Assembly (NCBI GenBank): GCA_035296965.1
Contig: DATGZX010000314.1
Span: 1-49,286, forward strand
Source of the DNA: DATGZX01 sp035296965
GTDB taxonomy: Bacteria; Planctomycetota; Planctomycetia; Gemmatales; Gemmataceae
DNA: 49,286 nucleotides
Direction: 5' to 3'
Shown here: piece by piece, positions 35,610 to 43,031 of the stretch
How the letters are laid out: each line of letters opens with the position of its first letter
Numbering within the stretch: position 1 is the first letter of the stretch
Program-made: the position numbers and the translations under genes
Notes under the pieces: generated by a model
The model's input: only the letters and a program-made list of their open reading frames with translations
Told to the model about the DNA's origin: nothing
Database searches by the model: none

Positions 35610-36474
35610 GGCTTGCGCAAGGAACATGACAGGACCTGTAGCAGTCGAAATAATACCCCGTTATTCGCACAGGCTCTACGGCGCAAGCCCCTTGGCGTTT
35701 CGTTCTGCACATGAGAGGAGTGGAGCCATTTTTCGCCGCTTGCTTGTCATCCCGGATGACCAGAGTCCGCAGGGCAGCGTGCCATCGTTGGCGCAGGATT
35801 GGGGCCGGCGTTTTTCTCTGCCGCTACACCAGATTCCCCGGGAAATCATTGAAGAAACAACGCACGCCAGGGGCGAACTGTTCGCCCGTACGGAGCTCTG
35901 TGATCTCGTGCTGGTTGGCAAGGGATTGACGCAAGCACAGAAAAGACAACTTCTCCAGGAGGCCACACAGCGCGGCAGACCAGCCGTGCTTATGTATCCG
36001 AGTATTTGGGAACCACCGGCGCGCGTGCTGCTGGTCGACCAAGGTGAAAAACTCAACGCGGCTTTTCTCGCCCAGGCAGCGGAAATCTGTTCTCGGCTCC
36101 GATCTGTTCCCATCTTATTGACGCTCGCACGCTCGGAGCGGGTAGGCCGAGCGCGTCAGGAACTGGGGCGAAGCGTCTTGGCAGGCTTTGGTTGGAACGT
36201 GGATTGTGATCTATTCGCGGGATGGAGAATATGGGCCGCGCTGGCGAGCGTGGCCCGCTGGCGTCGCTGCCAGCTCGCCATCGTCGAGCTACTCAAGGGC
36301 TCCGCATGGTGGCAGCGGTTCGCACGCGTACCTCCGAATTGGCAGACCGAGTTGGCCGAGAAGATTCCTGTCCTCTGCCTACCCAAAGCAGCGAATGGAG
36401 CATCGTCCGGTGGCCGATCTTCTCCCAACTCCACGGTTGAGGCGCCCGTTGCGTTAACGCTATTCCCGCCATGA
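35596..36474 (+). CDS. Tandem UspA-like (universal stress) protein, divergent
   Basis: 292 aa (ATG 35596; ATG 35626 is an alternative). Two similar halves are suggested: RRLLVIPDDQSPQG, then CDLVLVGKGLTQAQKRQL and AVLMYPSIWEPP; and ARVLLVDQGEKLNAAFLAQAAEICSRL, then RCQLAIVELLKG near 235-246. This beta-alpha pattern with a hydrophobic strand followed by a helix resembles two degenerate universal stress domains. The typical nucleotide-binding G-x2-G-x9-G-[ST] motif is not clear. In planctomycetes, stress-protein genes often precede RND efflux genes, which would fit the RND remnant just downstream. Family call is tentative. Confidence 0.5.
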   Translation: MGCFKACARNMTGPVAVEIIPRYSHRLYGASPLAFRSAHERSGAIFRRLLVIPDDQSPQGSVPSLAQDWGRRFSLPLHQIPREIIEETTHARGELFARTELCDLVLVGKGLTQAQKRQLLQEATQRGRPAVLMYPSIWEPPARVLLVDQGEKLNAAFLAQAAEICSRLRSVPILLTLARSERVGRARQELGRSVLAGFGWNVDCDLFAGWRIWAALASVARWRRCQLAIVELLKGSAWWQRFARVPPNWQTELAEKIPVLCLPKAANGASSGGRSSPNSTVEAPVALTLFPP

Positions 36475-36559
36475 ACCTCGAACAACCTAAAAGCAGGCTT
36501 GGAAAGGTGTCTCAGGGGCATGGTACTCCCGCCAGCTTTGATGAGAAGGAACGCTTGCA

Positions 36560-36841
36560 ATGTGGTTAATCAAGGCATCACTAAACTACCCGTACATAGT
36601 GGGCACGATCGTTTTCATGATCCTGGTCCCGGGTGAGCAGTTTATTCTCTCGATTCCGACAGACATTCTGCCGGGGTGCATCGCCCCAGTCGTCGCGACG
36701 GTAACGATCGAGAAGGAAAAAGGGGACGCATCTCTTTTTCTTGACCCGCAGTCGGCCACGGAAACGACCACAACGACGCGCGGAAGGGCAACGATAATTA
36801 AATGGGTTCGCATTTCACTAGCCGAGCCGCAGCGCGCGTGA
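36560..36841 (+). pseudogene. N-terminal stump of an RND (AcrB-type) efflux permease
   Basis: The frame encodes 93 aa. The first ~48 residues, MWLIKASLNYPYIVGTIVFM, then LVPGEQFILSIPTDILPGCIAPVVATV, match the start of AcrB-type RND pumps: first membrane helix and the PTDI(F/L)P-x(3)-IPVV block. From about residue 49 the similarity stops and the sequence becomes charged and Thr-rich. RND permeases are ~1000 aa, so only about 5% remains. The gene still has AAGGAA before the ATG. It follows the CsrA/SUKH/Usp-like genes, suggesting that an ancestral stress/efflux operon was cut down here. Whether the peptide is made is unknown. Confidence 0.6.
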
Positions 36842-36902
36842 AAGGTGGCCAAACCTGCCGGATCATGGAGGCTCCGATGCGTTTGCTTCAAGTCTTAACG
36901 CG

Positions 36903-38018
36903 CTACTTTGCTGTCGGGGCGGTGTAGCTGAGCGTCAACAGAGCAAACGCAGTTGCCAGGTTGGGGTCGGACTCGCCGTAGGCGCGGGAACCGGCGTTCG
37001 AGAAACTGCCATCAGGGCGCTGCCGCTTCTTGAGCGCCTCGAACAGTTCCCGCCGCCATTGGTGCTTGACGCCCTTGGCGTCCGCAAAGGGTTCTTCCCC
37101 AAGCGCGGTCAGCGCCTTGGCAAAGGTCTGATAGTAATAATACAGCCCCGCCTGGCCCATGCCTGGATTATCATTCAGAGAGTAATGAGCGCGAATCCAG
37201 TGAATGGCTCCCTGCACGCGCGGGTCGTCCTTGCTCAAGCCGGCGAACAGAAAGCTCTTCAGCCCGGAATAGGTCATGGCGCCCGCCGAACGCAGGCCGC
37301 CCTCGGGTGTCTTATCCCGCTTATTGTCCGGATCGAGCGGGTTATAGACGAAACCCCCTTTGTCATCCTCGGTCGTTTTCTTGGCAAACGCCTGGTCGTT
37401 ATGCTCACCGGGCAAGTTCTGGCAACGGCTGACGAAGACCAAGGCCCGCTTCACGGCCGGGTCGTCCTTGGCGACGCCGGCCGTTTCGAGTGCCTCCAGG
37501 AAGTAGTGCGTGTTGGACATGTCGGGCCGCGACTTGCCGTCGTAGCCTGAGCCGCCGTACTTGGCATCGCCTGATTCGACCTTGCTGTCGTCGAACTGCA
37601 TGGTGCGCAGGAACTGCGTCGCGTTCTTGATGACCGTGTTGTACCTGCCGTCCTTGTTGGCCTCCGCGAACGCCATGACGGCCACGCTCGTCGTATAGTT
37701 CGCCAGCATTTTATCGTAAACGCCGCCGTCCTTCTTGACCCGTTTCTCCAGATAAGCGAGGGTCTTGGCAACGACAGGGTCCTCGGGACTAAACCCGTTG
37801 CGCAGCAGACCGGCCGCCACCACCGCGGAAATACCTGGCCCAGCGATCCTCGGTGAAAAACTGCCGTCATCGCCCTGGCTGCTCTTCAGGTAAGCCACGG
37901 CCTTGTCCACAACGGCCTTGACTTCCTTGGGATCAGGGCCGCTGTCATCCGCCCAGACGGCCGACCCGGCGAAAAATCCGACAATCACCAGGAACAGCTT
38001 GCTCAACACAGGTTTCAT
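36903..38018 (-). CDS. Secreted prenyltransferase/squalene-cyclase-repeat protein
   Basis: 371 aa, starting at ATG 38018 with AAGGTG seven bases upstream; the frame continues to 38069 without support. A Sec signal peptide covers about residues 1-22 (LFLVIVGFFAGSAVWA|DD). The mature protein is an alpha/alpha-toroid with repeated QxxDGSF-type units: YLKSSQGDDGSFSPRIAG, YLEKRVKKDGGVYDKML, and RQRPDGSFSNAGSRAYGE near the C terminus; also AAGLLRNG and TAFALLTLSY. The fold is shared by squalene-hopene cyclases and prenyltransferase beta subunits, but the DxDD cyclase motif is not seen. Similar secreted repeat proteins are common in planctomycetes and have no known function. A strong sigma-54 promoter candidate lies 40-66 bases upstream of the start. 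Confidence 0.85.
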   Translation of the reverse strand: MKPVLSKLFLVIVGFFAGSAVWADDSGPDPKEVKAVVDKAVAYLKSSQGDDGSFSPRIAGPGISAVVAAGLLRNGFSPEDPVVAKTLAYLEKRVKKDGGVYDKMLANYTTSVAVMAFAEANKDGRYNTVIKNATQFLRTMQFDDSKVESGDAKYGGSGYDGKSRPDMSNTHYFLEALETAGVAKDDPAVKRALVFVSRCQNLPGEHNDQAFAKKTTEDDKGGFVYNPLDPDNKRDKTPEGGLRSAGAMTYSGLKSFLFAGLSKDDPRVQGAIHWIRAHYSLNDNPGMGQAGLYYYYQTFAKALTALGEEPFADAKGVKHQWRRELFEALKKRQRPDGSFSNAGSRAYGESDPNLATAFALLTLSYTAPTAK

Positions 38019-38485
38019 TGGCATCACCTTTCGAGGCGCAAGGGTATTGGCGGACCACGTCACCCACAAGCATAACGCGTGCCAGCCGTTTCAATGCATT
38101 TTTTCTGCGTCGGCACGTCGACACAAAGCGCCACCTGATCAATCGCTAGCCTTAATTGAGCAAAGGCTGTCCACGAGGTATCGCGTTCAAGAACGCGCAC
38201 GGGCGGTGCTTCTGGGAGCCGACAATCAAATCCATCGAAAGAGAGAAGAGTATCTTTGTCGCCATACCGCAGAAATTGCGTCGCGCAGCACCACGCAGAG
38301 GGATGAAGATGGCGATCTTTTCGCGAGAGCTTCAGGATCGAAATGGAGTCAGCTGCGGAACGCGCCAACAACAAGATGGAGGACGGCGCTACCAATTGCC
38401 AGTTGCCGGAGGAAGATTTTTTCAGGCACAACGACAGGTCGGATTCTGGAGATGCAAGTGAACATTTGCTCCATAGATGGCCAAT
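38019..38485. other. Intergenic region between two minus-strand genes
   Basis: About 470 bases holding the sigma-54 promoter candidate (38069-38084). Open frames on the + strand across it (for example 37903-38487) lack recognisable domains and are antisense or chance frames. Confidence 0.5.
38069..38084 (-). promoter_or_regulatory. Candidate sigma-54 promoter for the cyclase-fold gene
   Basis: On the minus strand it reads CTGGCACG-CGTT-ATGCT (38085 to 38069). The -24 element is a perfect YTGGCACG and the -12 element has one mismatch, with exact spacing. The predicted transcription start is near 38058, giving a ~40-base leader with the ribosome site in place. This is the best of the three sigma-54 candidates in the window. 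Confidence 0.65.
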
Positions 38486-38528
38486 AAAAAACCTGGAAAC
38501 CTCGCGACTTGGCGAAGCTCCCAGGTTT
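38486..38528 (-). terminator. Rho-independent terminator of the Cys-rich protein gene
   Basis: Read on the minus strand, AAACCTGGGA (38528-38519) pairs with TTTCCAGGTTT (38498-38488), and the stem is followed by a T6 run at 38491-38486. It lies 22 bases after the stop of the small gene at 38550. Confidence 0.75.
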
Positions 38529-38549
38529 GAATGTTCGCCCGAAAGGGGC

Positions 38550-38771
38550 TTAGCGGCGGCCGTGGTGGTGGTGGCCGCCGCAGCTTGTCTGGCAACTGCT
38601 GCAGCAAGTTGTCTGGCAAGTAGTGCAGCAAGTTGTCTGGCAACTACTGCAGCAACTCGTCTGGCAACCCTGATGACCATGGTGGCCGCCACGGCAGCCG
38701 CGAGCCTGTGCAGCGGTCGACATCAGAGCCAGGCTGACGATGACCAGACCGATCTTGGCGAATAGCTTCAT
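38550..38771 (-). CDS. Small secreted Cys/His-rich repeat protein
   Basis: 73 aa from ATG 38771 (GTG 38774 just upstream), with GGAGGA close before it. A signal peptide, MKLFAKIGLVIVSLALMSTA then AQA, is followed by a mature peptide of about 50 residues: GCRGGHHGHQG, then an eight-residue repeat CQT[ST]CC[ST][ST] about three and a half times, then GGHHHHGRR. Twelve cysteines and eight histidines make up over a third of the mature part. This suggests metal binding or dense disulfide cross-linking at the cell surface. The 24-base repeats are visible in the DNA as alternating CTGCAGCAA and GTGCAGCAA units. It has its own terminator, so it is a real one-gene transcript. No known family is recognised. 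Confidence 0.75.
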   Translation of the reverse strand: MKLFAKIGLVIVSLALMSTAAQARGCRGGHHGHQGCQTSCCSSCQTTCCTTCQTTCCSSCQTSCGGHHHHGRR

Positions 38772-39603
38772 CACATCCTCCCATTATGGAATGACAGTGG
38801 GCACCACGGCTCATTGTAGAGACTGGATATGGGCCGGAAAGATCCTGGCGTTACAAATTTCCCAATCAGTTTATTCTGGGTATTTTAAACAATATGAATC
38901 GATAAAAGGTTGTGGATCAGTGTATTTATAAACAGTTAGCCAGCGGCCTATTATGTCGGCGGCGATCACATTCTTTCCATAGCTGTCATGACGTAAATTA
39001 TTGCAGAGAATAAGCATGCGACTCATAGACTGAATCATAAGGCACTGGTGGCGTGGAATTGGAGGCAGGAAAATCTTCGGGCACCGGTCGCAAGCCCACG
39101 GACCAAGAACCTGCAAGACCCTCGGCCAGGACCGGCCTCGAGGTGCGACAGACGATCAGCATTCCAAAAAACCCGTGCCGTCGGATTGGTTGTAAAGCTG
39201 AGATTCCAGCCAAGCTGGAGTCGAAAACGTGATCTTTTGTTCATGTTGCAAGGCCAGAACTAAGCGGCTCATGGCGGGCGTCATGATGGTGCCCAACCGA
39301 GTTAGATCCAGCCCCTCGATGGTCTGGGGCAGAACTTGGCTGACCCATCAATAGGAACAAGTGTAGGCGGATGGCCCCTGGCAATCGGGGGATGAGATCG
39401 TTCGCGAACGCAGCGAGCGTTCACGAACGCCTCTAGCGCGGTCATCTTCTGCCGCTCCTCATAAAAATGGGATATGCCCGCTCTTTGGTACGTGACTCAA
39501 AATGCCGGGAGGCGGAGGAGAGAACTGCTATCTGGCGGGCGGTCTGGAGAGTATAAAGAAGGTTCCGCTGTCGTTGCCGTTTCGGACGCAACTGGAGAAA
39601 AAA
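38772..39603. other. 832-bp AT-richer region without a convincing gene
   Basis: The part from 38850 to 39050 is clearly richer in A+T than the rest of the window. An inverted repeat CGTTCGCGAACGC-AGCGA-GCGTTCACGAACG (one mismatch) lies at 39399-39429. Small open frames on both strands have no recognisable domains. Promoters for the small Cys-rich gene (-) and the TolB-like gene (+) must lie here, but I could not define them. Confidence 0.45.
39399..39429. repeat. 13-bp inverted repeat, possible operator
   Basis: CGTTCGCGAACGC (39399-39411) and GCGTTCACGAACG (39417-39429) are inverted copies with one mismatch, and each half is itself nearly palindromic. It lies about 175 bases before the TolB-like gene. 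It could be an operator or a dispersed repeat. Confidence 0.5.
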
Positions 39604-40665
39604 ATGAGGATGCAGAACAATCGGCTGCCCCAGCTCACCGCCGCGGCCGTTGCTGGATTAATAATTGTTGTCGCTCTCGTGGGTGACGCGCCAGCCGAGG
39701 AGAAAAAGGGAGACACCGACAAGCTTCTGGAGAAGCTTCGCGCCTACCCACATAAGGTCGTCTACGAGACCAACCGCGACGGCAACTGGGAGCTTTACCT
39801 GGTAAACGCCGATGGGTCGAATCCGATTAACCTGACGAATACACCGGATGTCGACGAACTCTACCCCAAACCCTCGCCTGATGGCAGCAAGATTTGCTTC
39901 GTCGCGGACGAAGGCAAGGGTAGTACTCGCGTGCGCAACGTCTATTACATCAATAAAGACGGTTCCAGAAGAACCAAAGTCGCTGACAATGCCCGCGAGC
40001 CCTGCTGGAGCCCCGACGGCAGCGAAATCGCCTACATGAAGGGCGAGTACCAGAAGTTCACGTTTTCCGATTTCGCCACGAAGGGTCTCTTCATTTACAA
40101 CCTGGCATCCGGCCAAACCCGCGCGCATCCCAACAAGAAGCTGCAACACCTATATACGCTCAATTGGTCACCGAACGGCAAGTGGTTCGTGGCTACCGTG
40201 CACGGCGGCATGGGCTTTTCGCACGCGATTCTTGCTATCGAGGCCAACGGCGACAAGGTCTTCAATCTGAAGCTGGACGGTTGCAGGCCGAATATAAGCC
40301 CCGATGGCAAGAAGATCACCTGGGGTCACGGCGATTTCTGCGCGGGCCTGGCCGACCTGGATCTCAGCTCGGCGATTCCTCGGGCGACCAACATTCGCGA
40401 CATCGTGGAGAGCAAGGACCCTGTCGAGACGTACCATGTCACCTGGTCGCCCGATGGCAAATACATCACCTACACCACCGGCCCGAAATTCAGTGGCAAG
40501 CGCCTGGGCGGCCTGCTCCCGGAGTTTCCCGGCGTCGAGGCACCGGGTTGGAACGTGTGCGTGGCCGACGCGGCACAGAAAAACGTTTGGGTCGCGCTTA
40601 CGAGCGACGGCAAATCAAACAAGCAGCCAAGTTGGGTGGTGACGAAAGAGGAGGCCGGGCGATGA
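39604..40665 (+). CDS. Secreted TolB-like beta-propeller protein
   Basis: 353 aa from ATG 39604, with GGAG seven bases upstream; the open frame extends to 39502 without support. A signal peptide (about residues 8-28) ends near GDAPAEEKK. The rest is a WD40-like/PD40 propeller with repeated S-PDG units: LYPKPSPDGSKICFVAD, PCWSPDGSEIAYMKGE, LNWSPNGKWFVATVHG, PNISPDGKKITWGHGD and VTWSPDGKYITYTTG. TolB-like propellers are protein-interaction platforms. Its coupling to the next gene (ATGA overlap, 40662-40665) and the following acyltransferase genes suggests a periplasmic partner in envelope modification. That link is inference. Confidence 0.88.
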   Translation: MRMQNNRLPQLTAAAVAGLIIVVALVGDAPAEEKKGDTDKLLEKLRAYPHKVVYETNRDGNWELYLVNADGSNPINLTNTPDVDELYPKPSPDGSKICFVADEGKGSTRVRNVYYINKDGSRRTKVADNAREPCWSPDGSEIAYMKGEYQKFTFSDFATKGLFIYNLASGQTRAHPNKKLQHLYTLNWSPNGKWFVATVHGGMGFSHAILAIEANGDKVFNLKLDGCRPNISPDGKKITWGHGDFCAGLADLDLSSAIPRATNIRDIVESKDPVETYHVTWSPDGKYITYTTGPKFSGKRLGGLLPEFPGVEAPGWNVCVADAAQKNVWVALTSDGKSNKQPSWVVTKEEAGR

Positions 40666-41537
40666 CAGGTAAGTCTAGGATTCCTACTTTCGTGGCCATA
40701 CTCCTGCTTGGAATGTTTTCCGGTTTGTCCTGCGAGAAACCCGGCGTTTCCTCAGCGCCCGCGGATACGCCGCCCACAATCACGACAAAGGGCGGCGCCG
40801 AGATGGTCCTCATTCCCGCAGGGTCTTTCGAGATGGGCAGCCGGCACGGCAAAGAAGACGAGGCTGCAGCGCACCGGGTGAACATCGATGCATTCCTGAT
40901 GGACAAATATGAAGTGACGCAAGCGGATTATGAAAAACTGGGCATACCCTGTCCTTCGCATTTCAAAGGACCGACGCTGCCGGCGGAGCAGGTCACCTGG
41001 GTGCAAGCGGCCTCCTACTGCAACGCCCGCTCGCGAGCTGAAGACCTGCAGCCTTGTTACAACGAAGAAACCGGCGCCTGCGACTTCCATGCGGACGGCT
41101 ACCGACTCCCCACCGAAGCAGAATGGGAATATGCCTGCCGGGCCGGAACCAGCACGGACTATTCCTTCGGCAGCGATTCCCGCAACCTCGGCGCATACGC
41201 CTGGTTCGCGGACAACGCCTCGAAGACGACTCATCCCGCAGGGCAAAAGAAGCCGAACCCCTGGGGTCTTTTCGACATGTACGGCAACGTGGCGGAATGG
41301 TGCAACGACGCCTACGATAAGGACTACTACAAGAACAGCCCCGCCGCCAACCCGCAGGGACCTGCCGACGGCAAGGAATACGTCTTGCGCGGCGGCTCGT
41401 GGAAATCGAGCGCCGACGCCCTGCGCTCTGCCTATCGCCTCAGCGAAAACCCAGGATTCTCCGACGCATGCCTCGCGCGCGATGCGATTGGCTTTCGCTG
41501 CGTGAGGAAGGCACCCGCGACCCCTCCTGTCAAGTAA
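40662..41537 (+). CDS. SUMF1/formylglycine-generating-enzyme-like lipoprotein
   Basis: 291 aa from ATG 40662 (the frame is open upstream to 40164 but that is shadow). A lipobox is visible (LLLGMFSGLSC, cysteine about residue 24), so it should be lipid-anchored. The domain has MVLIPAGSFEMGSRHGKEDE, FLMDKYEVTQADYEKL, PAEQVTWVQAASYCNARS, GYRLPTEAEWEYACRAGT, NPWGLFDMYGNVAEWCNDAY and LRGGSWKSSADALRSAYR, ending DAIGFRCVR. These are the SUMF1/FGE landmarks. The two active-site cysteines of true formylglycine generators are not clearly placed, so it may be a C-type-lectin-fold binding or other modifying protein rather than a sulfatase activator. No sulfatase gene is in the window. Confidence 0.9.
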   Translation: MTGKSRIPTFVAILLLGMFSGLSCEKPGVSSAPADTPPTITTKGGAEMVLIPAGSFEMGSRHGKEDEAAAHRVNIDAFLMDKYEVTQADYEKLGIPCPSHFKGPTLPAEQVTWVQAASYCNARSRAEDLQPCYNEETGACDFHADGYRLPTEAEWEYACRAGTSTDYSFGSDSRNLGAYAWFADNASKTTHPAGQKKPNPWGLFDMYGNVAEWCNDAYDKDYYKNSPAANPQGPADGKEYVLRGGSWKSSADALRSAYRLSENPGFSDACLARDAIGFRCVRKAPATPPVK

Positions 41538-41547
41538 ACTTCAGCCC

Positions 41548-42996
41548 ATGCTTTTTCACACCTGGGTCTTCTTCGTTTTCTTCTTGATCGTCTATCCCGT
41601 CTATCTGTTCGTTCGCAAGAACAACCAGCTCATGAACGTGTGGTTGTTGATCGCCTCCTACACGTTCTACGGGTGGTGGAACCCCTACTACTTGCTCTTG
41701 CTGTTCGGAACCTCGGCAGTCGACTACTTGATGGTCCTTTTCATGGAAAGGAGCCAGAGGACCAGAAAGCTCTGGCTGATTATCAGTCTGGTCAGCAATT
41801 TCGGTTTCCTGGGCTACTTCAAGTACTCCGGATTCCTCACCGAAAATCTAAACTCTTTCATCACCCACCTGGGGCTTTCGTTCCGGCTGCCTGACCCGGC
41901 CCAATACCCGAACGCATTGCTGGCGCTGGTAGGCGTCGGCGAGGACAAATTCTTCACGCAGGTCATCCTGCCAATCGGCATTTCCTTTCACACCTTCCAG
42001 TCGATGAGCTACACCATCGACGCGTACTTCGGCAACATCAAGACCGAGCGCAGTTTCGTGCGTTTTCTTACGTTCGTCTCCTTCTTTCCCCAGCTTGTGG
42101 CCGGTCCGATCGAGAGGGCCCGAAACCTCCTTCCTCAGCTCCAGGGCAGGCCACAGATCACGCAATCAGACATTACAGACGGCCTGTCCCTGTTCCTCGT
42201 CGGATTTTTCAAGAAGGTCGCTATCGCTGATTACCTGTCCAAGTACGTGGACAAGGTTTACGACGCGCCGGCGCAATTCCAGGCGCCTGCGTTGATCCTG
42301 GCTACCGTCGCCTTCGCCTGGCAGATCTACTGCGACTTCAGCGGCTACACCGACATGGCTCGCGGCGTAGCTCGGCTCATGGGCTTTCACCTGATGCTGA
42401 ACTTCAACAATCCCTATGCCGCCGTCGGCCTCGGCGACTTCTGGGCGCGCTGGCACATAAGCCTCTCCACCTGGTTCAAGGACTACGTTTATTTCCCCCT
42501 GGGCGGCAACCGGAACGGCCTGCTCCACACCTATCGCAACATGTTCCTGACCATGGTGATCTCGGGCATCTGGCACGGCGCCGCCTGGACCTTCGTTATC
42601 TGGGGAGCGCTGCACGCCATAGGCCGGCTGGTCACGCGCCAACTGGAGCGGACCCCGTTTTACAGGCACTCGGTCCCGAAGATCGTCAAGCAGCTCCTCG
42701 TTTTCGCGTTCGTCACCTTCACCTGGATCTTCTTCCGTGCTCAGTCTCTGAACGACGCCTGGCTCATCATCAGCCGGATCTTTTCATCCGGCTTTGCCGC
42801 GCCCCAGTTCCCAGTCCTGATGGCGATCTTGATCCTGGCGGTGTGGGCTTACCAGCTTCTCTACACGAGTGATTCGCATTTGAAACGGCTGCTGGAACTT
42901 GCCCCGGTGCGACTGGGCCTCGTTCTCCTGATGGTCGTTTACCTGGCGATCGTGGCCCAACCGAGCACCAAGGCATTTATCTACTTCCAGTTTTGA
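41548..42996 (+). CDS. AlgI-type MBOAT O-acyltransferase
   Basis: 482 aa, multi-pass. It starts MLFHTWVFFVFFLIVYPVYL and has SYTFYGWWNPYYLLLLFGTS, LPIGISFHTFQSMSYTID, RFLTFVSFFPQLVAGPIERA, FVGFFKKVAIADYLSK-like, CDFSGYTDMARGVARLMGF, FWARWHISLSTWFKDYVYFP and IWHGAAWTFVIWGALHA. The catalytic His is H343 in the IWHGAAW motif. Such proteins move an acyl group, usually acetyl, across the membrane for O-acetylation of polysaccharide. The SGNH protein just downstream is the expected periplasmic partner. Substrate could be the exopolysaccharide of the first region; not shown. Start has a weak ribosome site 10 bases after the previous gene, consistent with coupling. Confidence 0.95.
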   Translation: MLFHTWVFFVFFLIVYPVYLFVRKNNQLMNVWLLIASYTFYGWWNPYYLLLLFGTSAVDYLMVLFMERSQRTRKLWLIISLVSNFGFLGYFKYSGFLTENLNSFITHLGLSFRLPDPAQYPNALLALVGVGEDKFFTQVILPIGISFHTFQSMSYTIDAYFGNIKTERSFVRFLTFVSFFPQLVAGPIERARNLLPQLQGRPQITQSDITDGLSLFLVGFFKKVAIADYLSKYVDKVYDAPAQFQAPALILATVAFAWQIYCDFSGYTDMARGVARLMGFHLMLNFNNPYAAVGLGDFWARWHISLSTWFKDYVYFPLGGNRNGLLHTYRNMFLTMVISGIWHGAAWTFVIWGALHAIGRLVTRQLERTPFYRHSVPKIVKQLLVFAFVTFTWIFFRAQSLNDAWLIISRIFSSGFAAPQFPVLMAILILAVWAYQLLYTSDSHLKRLLELAPVRLGLVLLMVVYLAIVAQPSTKAFIYFQF

Positions 42997-43031
42997 GAAT
43001 TGGCTGCTCGGCAGGAAATGGAGATAAACCG

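Noticed and set aside
38343..38765. Ala-rich 140-codon frame on the + strand over the Cys-rich gene.
   Set aside because: The - strand frame has a signal peptide, ribosome site and terminator. The + frame is only its complement.
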